DNA of 64,000 nucleotides. Origin: Synechococcus sp. AG-679-C18. GTDB lineage: Bacteria; Cyanobacteriota; Cyanobacteriia; PCC-6307; Cyanobiaceae. Of this stretch, positions 52,826 to 61,999 are shown in pieces. The stretch covers positions 1 through 64,000 of the forward strand of contig QCUL01000002.1 of assembly GCA_003210755.1 (NCBI GenBank). The letters are read 5' to 3'. Made by a program: the position numbers and the translations under genes. The notes under the pieces are model-generated. The model saw only the letters and a list, made by a program, of their open reading frames with translations. It had not been told where the DNA came from and did no database searches. The first letter of the stretch is position 1. Each line of letters begins with the position of its first letter.

Positions 52826-54073
52826 CACCAACACTTTGTGCAACAAAAGCAGGAGAATATTGCCCACTAGTTTGAATAGATCCATTATATCCAGAATCTA
52901 CAGATAAGGAATTTATGACCTGATCTTTATCTCCAACAACAACTAAACCACCATCTCCACCATTGCCAGATTTACCTCCAATCGATAGAGCCAATGAAAC
53001 ACCCACTGGACCTCCACTTGCAGCTACGGTTGTGGAATAACCACCACTACCACCAACCCCTCCGACACTCTGTAAAAATACACCAGTAGCAAACTCTCCA
53101 GTTGTTTTAACAGAAGTGCGGCCGATTTGAGTATCAAGTTTTACTTCGCCACCAGCTCCTCCTTCGGATCCTTCACCACCAAGAACGATAGATGCTGACC
53201 CAAATAAACCTGCGGAAATTGCGACTGATCCACCACCATTTCCACCACCACCGCCAACTGATTGGCCAAATAATCCAAATGAATTATTCCCAGTAGTAGA
53301 AATATTTGATGTGCTTCCACTGGTTTGACCACTTAAGTTTAAATCAACATCACCTCCAGCACCACCGGCATCTCCCTTCCCTCCAATAGCAAGTGCAAAA
53401 AATGGACCCAGAGCAACCGATGATCCACCATTGCCGCCCCCACCGCCGACAGATTGAGCGAATATTCCATGCCCTCCTTTCAAAGTAGTGCTAGCTGGTG
53501 AGATATTTATAGAAGTGCGAATTAGCCCTTCATTGGTTATGTTCACATCATTACCTTTACCTCCGTTAGAGCCTTCTCCTCCTAACGCAACGAGTCCACC
53601 GGCATTCCCAGCTTCTCCTCCACTACCTCCAACAGACTGCGCAAAAACTCCACCGGAATTAATCCCATAGGTGGAAATAGAACCAAAATTTCTTACTGTC
53701 ACAGTGCCTGCAGTACCGCCTAATCCGCCTTTTCCCCCTACGGCGAGCAGCCCATAGGCATCACCACCACTTCCTCCTCCTCCTCCAATACTTTGTGCTT
53801 GAACACCTCTGGAATAATTGCCAAAAGTTTTCAGCTCTCCATAATTATCAAATATTAAATCACCTGAGTCTCCGCCAGAAGAGCCTTTCGCATTCCGACT
53901 CCAAATCAAATTCCCTGAAGTTCCTGCATCACCACCAGCGCCTCCAACACTCATGGCATAACAGCATGAGAAAAATCGCCATTTGTCTGAATGATTGGTC
54001 CAGAAGAAGAATCACCATTAATAACCGTTACTTTGCCGCCATTTGCACTTCCGCCACCCTGTCCAGTCCAACC
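52826..54073 (-). pseudogene. Fragment of a large Gly-rich repeat adhesin/autotransporter
   Basis: An open stretch from 53954 encodes six blocks with the core (A/L/G)QSVGGGGG (cores near residues 54, 106, 167, 231, 295 and 373, spaced 52-78 residues), separated by beta-strand segments such as TAGTVTVRNFGSISTYG. This pattern occurs in large autotransporter-like adhesins of bacteria. The fragment lacks a signal peptide and a beta-barrel. Upstream to 54073 the same protein continues (GWTGQGGGSANGGKVTVING) but in another frame; a one-base loss near 53955 separates them. The left end runs into recombinase DNA at about 52825, adding about 20 foreign residues. It is an internal piece of a much longer gene. 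Confidence 0.78.
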
Positions 54074-54132
54074 GGTAATACCTCCTGCATTAATGACAAT
54101 CTCAAGGTGTCAAACGGTTGACTCTCAGCCAT
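54028..54132 (-). pseudogene. Truncated copy of the 131-aa gene fused to adhesin DNA
   Basis: The first 20 codons of the 131-aa gene (from ATG 54132, MAESQPFDTLRLSLMQEVLP) are identical to 47858-47916. At 54073/54074 the sequence switches to the adhesin fragment, and the frame ends at TAA 54028-54030 after 34 codons. This marks the left edge of the right-hand duplicate. Confidence 0.75.
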
Positions 54133-54822
54133 GAGCAGACCCGATTTCAGCGCACTCCAGTCTGCTCCGGAGGAGGCAAAAGTGTTGGACAGGTTGAATT
54201 AGATGACCCCAGCCACCAGCCACCGAAGCCAGTCAGAACCAAGAGAGCTACCGCTGGTCCTAGTGCTTGGTGGGTGGCTTCTAGAGCCAGCCACTCCCCC
54301 CAGGATCGCCAAAATCGATCGCGAACAAAGCGACGTCGTTCCCGCGTCTCATTCTTTGCGCGTCGACGGTAAGACTTCTCTACCCAGCGCTCGAAGGATC
54401 GCTTCTTAGTGATCGCCATCTTGCGCTCCACCTCAAGAAGGTGTCCCGAGCTCAGCTCAGGGTGGAACGTCCCAATCAGCTCAAGGCTCTTGAGGAACAT
54501 CTCCACGGCACCATCCTTGATCTCCCGATCAGAGGTTTCAAGCGAAGTCCAATCGAGCTCTGGATAGAACCGGCTGCGATTGGAAGCGATCTGCTCCTCG
54601 GGGAGCTGGCCCGGTTCACGCAACCAGCGATCTGTGTTGCTGTCAAAACGTCGCCAATAAAGGAATGGATTGATGTAAATCGTTTTTCCAGCTAGCAGGA
54701 TGCTGTCCTGCTGAAGACGGCGCTGAAGCTGGATGTCCTGCTCTTGAGCAGTGGTCAAGGATTTGCAGCCGGGCGCTAAGGATATCGACGCTGAGGCTCA
54801 TCCACCAGCCCCTCAAAGAGCT
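54074..54822. repeat. Direct repeat, right copy
   Basis: Matches 47858-48606 in the same orientation, offset 6,216. The part 54074-54677 appears identical to the left copy; the rest differs at scattered positions until similarity ends near 54822. Confidence 0.93.
54147..54758 (-). CDS. Unknown membrane-anchored basic protein, copy 2
   Basis: The second copy of the gene at 47931-48575. It gives 203 aa from TTG 54758. The ATG used for the 214-aa form in copy 1 is GCG here, and a TGA stands in frame shortly upstream. Only two residues differ from copy 1 in the shared part (Ile/Thr changes in DSILLAGKTIYINP versus DSIPLAGKAIYINP); the rest, including the basic centre and C-terminal membrane helix, is the same. 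It no longer leads into mrdA. Whether it is expressed is unknown. Confidence 0.68.
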   Translation of the reverse strand: MTTAQEQDIQLQRRLQQDSILLAGKTIYINPFLYWRRFDSNTDRWLREPGQLPEEQIASNRSRFYPELDWTSLETSDREIKDGAVEMFLKSLELIGTFHPELSSGHLLEVERKMAITKKRSFERWVEKSYRRRAKNETRERRRFVRDRFWRSWGEWLALEATHQALGPAVALLVLTGFGGWWLGSSNSTCPTLLPPPEQTGVR

Positions 54823-55065
54823 TTCTTTCAAGTCAGTATCCCCGCATGACTTATTGGTGATATCGCTACAACGCGATTGATAATTTTGGGCTCAGAAACA
54901 ATCCGACTAGTAATCAACTTTTTAAGCCCTGAGGATCCACCGAACAACCAACAATATTTTCAACTTCACTAGAAGGAAAATATGCCACAATCGAACATCT
55001 AAGGATATTTTTTGTGGGTTAATTAGCCTTCTCTAGGGAATGGATACGAACTCTCGCTAAATCTA
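54823..55065. other. Intergenic gap, nothing recognised
   Basis: About 240 AT-rich bases between the right repeat and the terminator of the histidine phosphatase gene. It should hold the promoter of the copy 2 gene, but no clear element was found. Confidence 0.45.
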
Positions 55066-55099
55066 TAAAAAACGCCAACACTTTCAGAAAAGTGCTGGC
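55066..55099 (-). terminator. Rho-independent terminator of the histidine phosphatase gene
   Basis: On the minus strand GCCAGCACTTT and AAAGTGTTGGC form an eleven-base-pair stem with one non-Watson-Crick position around a short loop, followed by GTTTTTTA. It lies 32 bases past the stop of the gene at 55131. Confidence 0.85.
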
Positions 55100-55130
55100 A
55101 TGTCAGCAATACAACGGATAAACAATTCTT

Positions 55131-55877
55131 TTAATACTGGGCTAATACTCTCCATTGGGTTGGAAGAAGCTTTGCAACCAGATCAAACTTGCCATTTCCC
55201 ATTGGTTTAACTACATAAGACACACCCATTGGGTCAGGGTAAATACCCTGAGGTGGCTCTACTCCCATTGTTGCACCTTGGAATGGATCATCATGCCCAA
55301 CTAAAAATGTGTTGGTTCCAGAAGCCGGTTTCGCGGAAAGGAGAGGTGAAACTCGTCGGCTATATTCTTTATAATCTTGGGGAGTACATTCAACACAAGG
55401 AAGGAAGTTTAGGTTTGAATTTTTAGTGTATTTACCAAAAGCAAGTTGCGCTGTGTTGTAGGCACGGCAATAATCGCTGGAAACAACTTGACCTACAGGA
55501 ACTCTTGCAGATTTAACACCTTTACCAATAATCATGGCCTCTTTTTTACCATCAGGACTCAATCTACGCTGAGTGCTGCAATCCGAAAGATTGAGAGTTT
55601 TGCTGATTTGATCCCCCCAATCCTTATTGGTCCTTGCATGACGCATATAAATCACATATCCACCTCTGCGGAGATCGTTGGCAAGCTGCTGGGCTCCAAC
55701 TTTATTAATGAAATCAGCATTTCGCTGATCTCCGGAAATAGTTGCAGCATTAATTTCGTAATCTTCAACGTTGGCTTTTGCCGAATGCGTGTTTCCAATG
55801 GTTGACGCAGCAAGCAAACCCCCAACAATTACAGCCGCTGGAAGTGAAAGAGAGCGAATGTTTTTGAGCTGATTCAT
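55131..55877 (-). CDS. Exported histidine-phosphatase-family protein
   Basis: A 248-aa protein with an N-terminal signal peptide (LSLPAAVIVGGLLAASTIG, cleavage near SAKA). The histidine phosphatase core has IYMRHARTNKDWGDQ with the RHA form of the RHG motif and the nucleophile His. VSSDYCRAYNTAQLAFG carries the second Arg, and the C-terminal FLVGHDDPFQG has the second His. It would hydrolyse a phosphate ester in the periplasm; the substrate is unknown. Its gene has its own terminator and a long AT-rich upstream region. Confidence 0.85.
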   Translation of the reverse strand: MNQLKNIRSLSLPAAVIVGGLLAASTIGNTHSAKANVEDYEINAATISGDQRNADFINKVGAQQLANDLRRGGYVIYMRHARTNKDWGDQISKTLNLSDCSTQRRLSPDGKKEAMIIGKGVKSARVPVGQVVSSDYCRAYNTAQLAFGKYTKNSNLNFLPCVECTPQDYKEYSRRVSPLLSAKPASGTNTFLVGHDDPFQGATMGVEPPQGIYPDPMGVSYVVKPMGNGKFDLVAKLLPTQWRVLAQY

Positions 55878-56352
55878 TACAAATTGAATTTCTATTAAAA
55901 ATTAATCCCTAAAGAGCGATTAGGCAAGTATAAAAAAATACCTCAAAAATCATTAAAAAGAAGCTGATATGTATTAGCACAATCCTCCTTAGCGTTTATT
56001 TGATACATGCTGAGAATCAGATGAGAGCTGATTGCCGTATGTTCCGAATTTATAACTACAATTTTTAATTCAAAAATACAAGAAAATCATTTTTTCTAGT
56101 CTCCTGGCTTTGCAAAACCATATTACAATTATTTCTCGATGAAACGACACGTCAATCTTCATTTTGAAGATGTTCAATACGCCCTGTAGCACTAAGCAAC
56201 ATTATCAAAATAACGAATTGCAATAGCAAAAAACTTAAGCCTAAAGTCCAAACATTTAACCAAGCGTTGATTAAGTAGCAATGATATCGATCACATTCTC
56301 CATTTCCATTTGATACGTATCGTTCAGCCTTCCTTTGAGCAATGGCTAAGAG
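55878..56352. other. Long AT-rich intergenic region
   Basis: About 475 bases between the start of the histidine phosphatase gene and the end of guaA. It is low in GC and holds no credible ORF or RNA that I can support; the phosphatase promoter should be near its left end. Confidence 0.45.
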
Positions 56353-57939
56353 TCATTCCCACTCTATCGTTCCGGGAGGCTTACTAGTGATATCCATCAC
56401 GACACGATTCACTCCTTTTACCTCATTTACGATCCGGTTGGAAATTGTTTCCATCAGGTCATAAGGAAGTCTTGACCAATCAGCGGTCATACCATCCTCA
56501 CTCGAAACACAGCGCAGCACAATGGGCCAGGCATAGGTGCGCTTATCACCCATGACACCCACCGAGCGCACGGGAAGAAGAACGGCAAACGCCTGCCAAA
56601 TATCGTGGTAGAGCCCAGCTGCACTCACCTCCTCGCGGACGATTAGATCGGCATCACGCAAACAATCAAGCTTTTCTTCTGTCACTTCGCCCAGGATGCG
56701 AATCGCCAGTCCAGGGCCTGGAAAGGGATGGCGGCGCACGATTTCCTCAGGCAAACCCAGCGATCGGCCCACCTTGCGCACTTCGTCTTTAAAAAGCTTG
56801 CGGAGGGGCTCCACCAACTTGAACTGCAGATCTTTAGGCAGGCCACCGACGTTGTGGTGGCTTTTGATCTTCACAGCCACACGCTCACCGGTTTTGGGAT
56901 CAACATTGGTTCCGGCACTCTCAATTACATCCGGATAAAGAGTGCCTTGGGCTAGGTAATCAAAGGGTCCAAGTCGGCGACTTTCCTCTTCAAAAACACG
57001 GATGAATTCCGTTCCAATGATTTTGCGTTTAGCTTCCGGATCAGTGATGCCATCAAGCTTCTTAACGAACCGTTCTCGAGCACTAATATATTCAACATTG
57101 ATATTAAATTTACGGTCAAAGAAGTCCATTAAAAATTCAGGCTCACCCTTACGCATAAATCCCTGATCAATGAACATGCAGGTGAGCTGATCTCCAATTG
57201 CCTTCTTCAACAGAAATGCAAGCGTTGAGGAATCCACCCCGCCAGAGAGAGCCAAAAGCACACGCTTGCTGCCAACTTGTTCGCGCACATGATTAACAGC
57301 TTCATCAATGAAGGCGTCGGTAGTCCAATCAGGTTCGCATTCGCAGATGTGATAAACAAAATTGCGAATCATCGCCATTCCACAAGTGGAATGAACAACT
57401 TCAGGATGAAATTGAACACCGTATAAATGTCGATTGTGATTAGCAATCGCCGCCTCAGGCGTATTAGCCGTATGGGCCAAACGAACAAAACCTTTCGGTA
57501 AGGCTTCGACCGAATCACCGTGACTCATCCACATCGTGGAGCCAGTGTCCACGTTCGTAAGCAGATCGGTGGGATCATCCACCAAGAGAGGTGCCTTCCC
57601 ATATTCAGCTCTACCAGAAGCAGCCACAACCTGACCTCCAAGCTGCTGAACCATCAACTGCATGCCGTAACAAACACCGAGGACTGGAATTCCCAGATCC
57701 CAAATCGCTGGGTCGCAAAGAGGAGCCTCATCGGCGTACACCGAATTTGGTCCTCCGCTGAGGATGATTCCGCGCGGAGCCAAAGCACTTAATTCTTCAG
57801 CGCTGGTGCTGTAGCCCAATACCACCGAGAAAACCTCTGTCTCACGCACTCGACGTGCGATCAGTTCCGAGTACTGGGAACCAAAATCAAGAATGACGAT
57901 GGCCGGTTTGCGCTGACCTTCGCTCTGGACTGATGACAT
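56353..57939 (-). CDS. guaA: GMP synthase (glutamine-hydrolysing)
   Basis: Converts XMP to GMP with glutamine as amino donor. The 528-aa product has an N-terminal class I glutamine amidotransferase domain ([24 protein letters not shown] with the catalytic Cys, [11 protein letters not shown] with the catalytic His). It also has the ATP-pyrophosphatase P-loop [17 protein letters not shown] and the C-terminal dimerisation domain with [16 protein letters not shown] and ending in GTIEWE. Length is normal. Confidence 0.98.
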   Translation of the reverse strand: MSSVQSEGQRKPAIVILDFGSQYSELIARRVRETEVFSVVLGYSTSAEELSALAPRGIILSGGPNSVYADEAPLCDPAIWDLGIPVLGVCYGMQLMVQQLGGQVVAASGRAEYGKAPLLVDDPTDLLTNVDTGSTMWMSHGDSVEALPKGFVRLAHTANTPEAAIANHNRHLYGVQFHPEVVHSTCGMAMIRNFVYHICECEPDWTTDAFIDEAVNHVREQVGSKRVLLALSGGVDSSTLAFLLKKAIGDQLTCMFIDQGFMRKGEPEFLMDFFDRKFNINVEYISARERFVKKLDGITDPEAKRKIIGTEFIRVFEEESRRLGPFDYLAQGTLYPDVIESAGTNVDPKTGERVAVKIKSHHNVGGLPKDLQFKLVEPLRKLFKDEVRKVGRSLGLPEEIVRRHPFPGPGLAIRILGEVTEEKLDCLRDADLIVREEVSAAGLYHDIWQAFAVLLPVRSVGVMGDKRTYAWPIVLRCVSSEDGMTADWSRLPYDLMETISNRIVNEVKGVNRVVMDITSKPPGTIEWE

Positions 57940-57987
57940 ACCGCACTAGGACCGTTTAAGAAACGGCCTTCCTAACCTTCAGTGACT

Positions 57988-59169
57988 TCAGCGTAGAGAA
58001 GGATCAAAGCCTCCCTCTTTCCCTTCCGAATGAATGCCAAGTCCGCAGCGAGCAATAAGCGAGTGTCCTGTGCAGCCGAACCAGCGCAGATGACGTTGGC
58101 GGTCAAATAACGCTGCACCCACCCGCATTGACCAGGTGCCATAGCGCTTCAGATAGGCTTCACTGCGCACTTCAACCGCCTGAGCGATCGCCTCCCAAAC
58201 GCGATTGGCCTGAGCCCAGTCGCGCCTCTGAAGCTCCTGTAGAGCCTCTTCCATCGATGCAGCGCCAAGCAGATCTTGAATCAGATCAACACCAAGACCC
58301 TGTTGAAGTGCAATCGCAGCGAGAACCTCTAAACGACCATCAGCCAGATGGTGATGTGTATGGAAGATCCCACCAGCCAACTTGACCAGCTTCCCGTGAT
58401 ACCCAAGCAGCAGAAGGTTGTTGACCCCCGATTCCGCACTGGCAACCAGCAAAGGGCCAATCCAATTCCCTGCTTTCAATAGGGGCTGTTGATCAGCAAT
58501 GCCCAGCTGATGAGCAAGATCCAGCCCGTTCTCCCCAATCACCAGAGTCAAAGACCCACAAAAATCGGATGCGGTGGTCATCACTTGAAGAGCATCAAGG
58601 CTGGCGCGCAGCTGATCTGGCGAGGCACTGGACTGCACTTCAGCTTGCGTGCCAATCAAGGCCAAGCCATCCACAACACCAAAAGCTGCATTGCTCGTGC
58701 GCTGGGCAAGCTCGCGGCCAAGTGGAAACACAACTTCCAACTGCAAACAACGGCCAGGAGGAACCAGATGGCGCAGATTGACCTCCAGCAAACGGCGCGC
58801 AAAGTCAGAGGCGCACACATCACCATCACGCCCTAAGGTTCCGATCCCTTCTCCGGGCACGATCTTCAACCAGCCTCCTTCCTCTTGGATCCAAAGCGCC
58901 TGAACCCAAATTTCTAAATCTCGAGTGAGATCGAGACCTGGGCCTGGATCACAGCGACTGATCGCCAGCGCTTGAGCACCTCCATGCAAAGGCGCCGCCG
59001 ATTGAACCGGCACGCCTAAAGACTGTTCTTGGCCTGGAATCTGCAGCGATTGTGGATTTTCAGCGTGCTGTCCGCATAGCACTTGCGTAGCTGCGCGAGC
59101 TGCAGCGGCAACCCAGACGGGGAGAGTTAGCCCTTGATGGGGATTTGACAGGTGCTTGGTGATACCCAC
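57988..59169 (-). CDS. cbiD: Cobalt-precorrin-5B C1-methyltransferase
   Basis: SAM-dependent methylation at C1 of the corrin ring in the anaerobic cobalamin route. The 393-aa product has the CbiD pattern: an N-terminal LTLPVWVAAAARAATQVL, a central GREGD-like GEGIGTLGRDGDV, VFPLGRELAQRTSNAAFGVVDGLALIGT, IGENGLDLAHQLG and LLLLGYHGKLVKLAGGIFHTHH. It is divergent from the aminotransferase gene with a 47-base gap. cbiC lies at 18 kb in this window. Confidence 0.95.
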   Translation of the reverse strand: MGITKHLSNPHQGLTLPVWVAAAARAATQVLCGQHAENPQSLQIPGQEQSLGVPVQSAAPLHGGAQALAISRCDPGPGLDLTRDLEIWVQALWIQEEGGWLKIVPGEGIGTLGRDGDVCASDFARRLLEVNLRHLVPPGRCLQLEVVFPLGRELAQRTSNAAFGVVDGLALIGTQAEVQSSASPDQLRASLDALQVMTTASDFCGSLTLVIGENGLDLAHQLGIADQQPLLKAGNWIGPLLVASAESGVNNLLLLGYHGKLVKLAGGIFHTHHHLADGRLEVLAAIALQQGLGVDLIQDLLGAASMEEALQELQRRDWAQANRVWEAIAQAVEVRSEAYLKRYGTWSMRVGAALFDRQRHLRWFGCTGHSLIARCGLGIHSEGKEGGFDPSLR

Positions 59170-59216
59170 TTAATGCGGATCGTTTTTTAGGATGGACGAT
59201 TGGCGCTCTTCCGGAC

Positions 59217-60371
59217 GTGCAGGACAAGCTCACCCTGATGATCCCCGGACCAACCCCGGTGCCAGAAACGGTTCTGAAAGCAATGGGACGCCATCCCATT
59301 GGACACCGAAGTGGCGAGTTTCAGGCGGTAGTGGAACGAACCACGGCTCAACTGCGCTGGCTCCATCAAACCAATAGCGATGTGCTGGTGATCACCGGCA
59401 GCGGTACGGCTGCGATGGAAGCCGGAATCATCAACACACTTAGCCGTGGAGATCGCGTGATCTGCGGCGACAACGGAAAATTCGGCGAACGCTGGGTGAA
59501 AGTTGCTCATGCCTACGGACTTGAAGTGACCGTAATCAAGGCGGAATGGGGTAAGCCCCTCGACCCAGACGCATTCCGGAACGCCCTGGAGGCCGACACT
59601 GACAAGCAAATTCGCGCTGTGATCTTGACCCACTCGGAGACCTCCACGGGGGTGATCAACGATCTTGAAACGATCAGTCGCCATGTCAAAGCCCATGGCA
59701 CAGCCTTGACCATCGCCGACTGTGTGACCAGCTTGGGCGCCACCAACGTTCCAATGGATACATGGAATCTCGACGTGGTCGCCTCCGGCTCCCAAAAGGG
59801 ATACATGATGCCGCCTGGTCTCAGCTTCGTAGCCATGAGTGAGCGAGCTTGGAATGCCTATGAGCGCTCTGACCTGCCCAAGTTTTATTTGGATTTAGGT
59901 CCTTATCGGAAAACAGCAGCCAAAAACAGCAACCCTTTCACGCCCGCGGTGAATTTGTACTTCGCTCTGGATGCAGCACTGGAGATGATGCAGGAGGAAG
60001 GGCTGGAGGCAATCTTTGCCCGCCATGCTCGTCATCGCGACGCGGCTCAATCCGCAATGAAAGCAATTGGGCTGGCACTCTTTGCAGCTGAGGGGCATGG
60101 AAGTCCTGCCATTACAGCGGTAGCGCCAACAGGAATTGATGCGGAACTGCTTCGTAAAACTGTCAAAGATCGTTTTGACATTCTTTTGGCCGGAGGCCAA
60201 GATCACCTCAAGGGAAAAGTGTTCCGAGTAGGCCATCTCGGCTTTGTCTGCGATCGAGATGTTTTAACAGCTGTAGCAGCCATTGAAGCTGTCTTGATCT
60301 CACTCGACGCCCATAACGGGAGAATGGGGGCAGGGGTTAGCGCTGCATCATCCATATTAAGTAAAAGCTAA
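59217..60371 (+). CDS. Class V aminotransferase (alanine/serine-glyoxylate type)
   Basis: PLP-dependent aminotransferase of the AGT family, 384 aa, likely using glyoxylate with alanine or serine, as in photorespiration. Family segments are LMIPGPTPVPETVLKAMG, RTTAQLRWL, VITGSGTAAMEAGI, THSETSTGVIND, ADCVTSLGA with the PLP-binding Asp, and the Schiff-base Lys in ASGSQKGYMMPPGL. GTG 59217 is the start. It is divergent from cbiD. The exact amino donor cannot be fixed from sequence. Confidence 0.9.
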   Translation: MQDKLTLMIPGPTPVPETVLKAMGRHPIGHRSGEFQAVVERTTAQLRWLHQTNSDVLVITGSGTAAMEAGIINTLSRGDRVICGDNGKFGERWVKVAHAYGLEVTVIKAEWGKPLDPDAFRNALEADTDKQIRAVILTHSETSTGVINDLETISRHVKAHGTALTIADCVTSLGATNVPMDTWNLDVVASGSQKGYMMPPGLSFVAMSERAWNAYERSDLPKFYLDLGPYRKTAAKNSNPFTPAVNLYFALDAALEMMQEEGLEAIFARHARHRDAAQSAMKAIGLALFAAEGHGSPAITAVAPTGIDAELLRKTVKDRFDILLAGGQDHLKGKVFRVGHLGFVCDRDVLTAVAAIEAVLISLDAHNGRMGAGVSAASSILSKS

Positions 60372-60425
60372 AACATTTATTCTTCTATTAAAACAATGAT
60401 GATTTGGAGATAGTATTAACTACAT

Positions 60426-60497
60426 GCGGGTGTAATTCAGCGGTAGAATGTCAGCTTCCCAAGCTGGACGTCGCCGGTTCGAATCCGGTCACCCGCT
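60426..60497 (+). tRNA. tRNA-Gly (CCC)
   Basis: A full 72-base cloverleaf: acceptor GCGGGTG paired with CACCCGC, D-arm ATTCAGCGGTAGAAT, anticodon loop TTCCCAA with anticodon CCC, and T-arm GCCGG-TTCGAAT-CCGGT. The 3' CCA is not encoded. It follows the aminotransferase gene by 54 bases. Confidence 0.95.
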
Positions 60498-60500
60498 TTA

Positions 60501-60695
60501 TCAAGTTCTTGGTTTGATCAATTGCATTACTTGCGGGCCAACTGTTCCAGCTCGTCGCTCTTGCTCTAGGGCCTTAAGAATCAAAGAACCTGATGAAATG
60601 AAATCACCTGTTTCAGCAGCCGACTCAGCTTGTTGAAACAAGACATCAGCTTTTGCAAGATGCTCCATTTTTTGATTGGGAGCCGATTGCATCAT
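60501..60695 (-). CDS. Small protein of unknown function (64 aa)
   Basis: A 64-aa soluble ORF with a helical pattern (KADVLFQQAESAAETGDF, LILKALEQERRAG), resembling a single TPR-like hairpin. It starts ATGATG at 60695. Its stop lies 3 bases past the end of tRNA-Gly(CCC), on the opposite strand. No family recognised. It and the next two small ORFs form a minus-strand group. Confidence 0.55.
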   Translation of the reverse strand: MMQSAPNQKMEHLAKADVLFQQAESAAETGDFISSGSLILKALEQERRAGTVGPQVMQLIKPRT

Positions 60696-60770
60696 ATTTG
60701 GAATACCAAAAACATTTATAATATTATTACTTCAATAGTCTAACGAACGGACTCGCTCGTCGATCAAAAT

Positions 60771-61007
60771 TCATGTACCTGGTTCTTCAATATTGCCTCC
60801 AAGCTCAGCAATTTGACCACGAAGCAACTCGCAACGATCATTGTCACCGCGTGTAATTGCAACTGCAAGCGCGAATTCTAATTTTTCAAGTTGATGACCG
60901 CCTTCAAAAAAACTTTGACGGTTGCGCAATAAACTGGATTTGGAACAACTCTCAACTTGCTCGGTTGTCTCGCAAGTCGCTGCTCGATTGGCGGAAGTAG
61001 AAGCCAT
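60771..61007 (-). CDS. Small protein of unknown function (78 aa)
   Basis: A 78-aa ORF starting ATG 61007 (MASTSANRA), with an upstream in-frame TTG at 61013. Its second half is helical (HQLEKLEFALAVAITRGDND, RGQIAELGG). It contains two Cys in ATCETTEQVESCSKS. No membrane helix or known motif. Confidence 0.5.
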   Translation of the reverse strand: MASTSANRAATCETTEQVESCSKSSLLRNRQSFFEGGHQLEKLEFALAVAITRGDNDRCELLRGQIAELGGNIEEPGT

Positions 61008-61045
61008 AAGCAACTTTATTCACATTTTGCCACCCGTGATGGGTG

Positions 61046-61336
61046 TTAGGCCGCTAGGTCTTGCTCCGATGACATATCAACTGGTGTGTCTTCCAACAAT
61101 TGCGGCTCGGAATGAAGCAGAAGATCTCTGCAGTCGGTGAGCATGCGATCCACTTGATTGAGACGTTCGATTTCATCCGTTGGCATAGCGCTTGTTTCAG
61201 AAGACTGACGATCTAACTGAAGCTCCAAACTCTCAAGACGATTCTCAATCTTGATCAGACGCTGAGATAAAGCGGTAAGGGTTTGAGCAACATCCTCGGC
61301 AGTGTGTGTGATGCGAAAGGAAACTGACTGGGTCAT
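61046..61336 (-). CDS. Small coiled-coil protein of unknown function (96 aa)
   Basis: A 96-aa ORF with a strong heptad pattern (DVAQTLTALSQRLIKIENRL, SLELQLDRQ) followed by a Leu/Asp-rich tail (NQVDRMLTDCRDLLLHSEPQ). It starts with ATG 61336. It is divergent from the AbrB-type gene. No family recognised. Confidence 0.55.
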   Translation of the reverse strand: MTQSVSFRITHTAEDVAQTLTALSQRLIKIENRLESLELQLDRQSSETSAMPTDEIERLNQVDRMLTDCRDLLLHSEPQLLEDTPVDMSSEQDLAA

Positions 61337-61420
61337 CGCCCCAATGAATTGACGTGACCCGATGAGAGCACATCACAACCTTTAGATCCAGACTGAGGAC
61401 TGATTTGCAGCGTGGTGTTC

Positions 61421-61936
61421 ATGCCCCCACTCATAACGGTGCTCATCTACATCCTTGCTGGAACGGGTATGGGATTACTGGCCACTCGCACTGGAATACC
61501 GGCTGCGCCTCTTGCAGGAGCTCTAATAGGAGCAGCGTTAGTAAGCATGAGTGGGCGGCTTGAGGTCGCTCAATGGCCAGCAGGAACAAGAACAGGGTTG
61601 GAAATCGCCATCGGCACTGTGATAGGCACAGGGCTCACAAAAGCCTCGCTCGATCAATTGCAGCTCTTGTGGAAACCAGCGATTCTGATCACTCTTACTC
61701 TTGTGCTGACAGGAATCGTTGTAGGTCTATGGAGCAGCAGGCTTCTCGGAGTTGACCCTCTTGTCACTTTGCTTGGTGCTGCGCCAGGGGGAATCAGTGG
61801 CATGAGCCTAGTTGGAGCCAGTTATGGCGTTGGAGCCGCTGTTGCCGCACTTCACGCTGTACGTCTGATTACGGTTTTGCTTGTGATCCCCATCGTGGTG
61901 AAGCTGCTCACTCCACTTGGGCTGGGTGATTCCTAA
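61421..61936 (+). CDS. AbrB-type membrane protein (PF05145-like)
   Basis: A 171-aa hydrophobic protein with about five membrane helices. The pattern of the AbrB membrane family (often mislabelled as a regulator or ammonia monooxygenase) is seen: GIPAAPLAGALIGAA, LEIAIGTVIGTGLTK and LLGAAPGGISGMSLVGASYG with AALHAVRLITVLL. It is about half the length of the two-domain form. The frame is open from GTG 61412; ATG 61421 is preferred. Function unknown. Confidence 0.8.
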   Translation: MPPLITVLIYILAGTGMGLLATRTGIPAAPLAGALIGAALVSMSGRLEVAQWPAGTRTGLEIAIGTVIGTGLTKASLDQLQLLWKPAILITLTLVLTGIVVGLWSSRLLGVDPLVTLLGAAPGGISGMSLVGASYGVGAAVAALHAVRLITVLLVIPIVVKLLTPLGLGDS

Positions 61937-61999
61937 CCAAGACCTAGACAGAGCGATTCCAATCGATACGTTGGCGCTGATTGCTTCATTTGTCCTGCC

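Larger units (their letters stand above)
48607..54073. other. Low-GC accessory island between direct repeats
   Basis: This segment lies between two direct copies of the 214-aa gene. It is visibly richer in A and T than the flanks. Contents are an intact FkbM methyltransferase, a broken second one, two decayed tyrosine-recombinase pieces and an adhesin fragment, with long non-coding stretches. No intact recombinase or transposase remains. Deletion between the repeats would remove it cleanly. Confidence 0.75.

Noticed and set aside
53000-53950. The regular Gly-rich blocks looked at first like a DNA repeat array or CRISPR
   Set aside because: The DNA units vary in length and sequence; the periodicity is at the protein level (QSVGG blocks).
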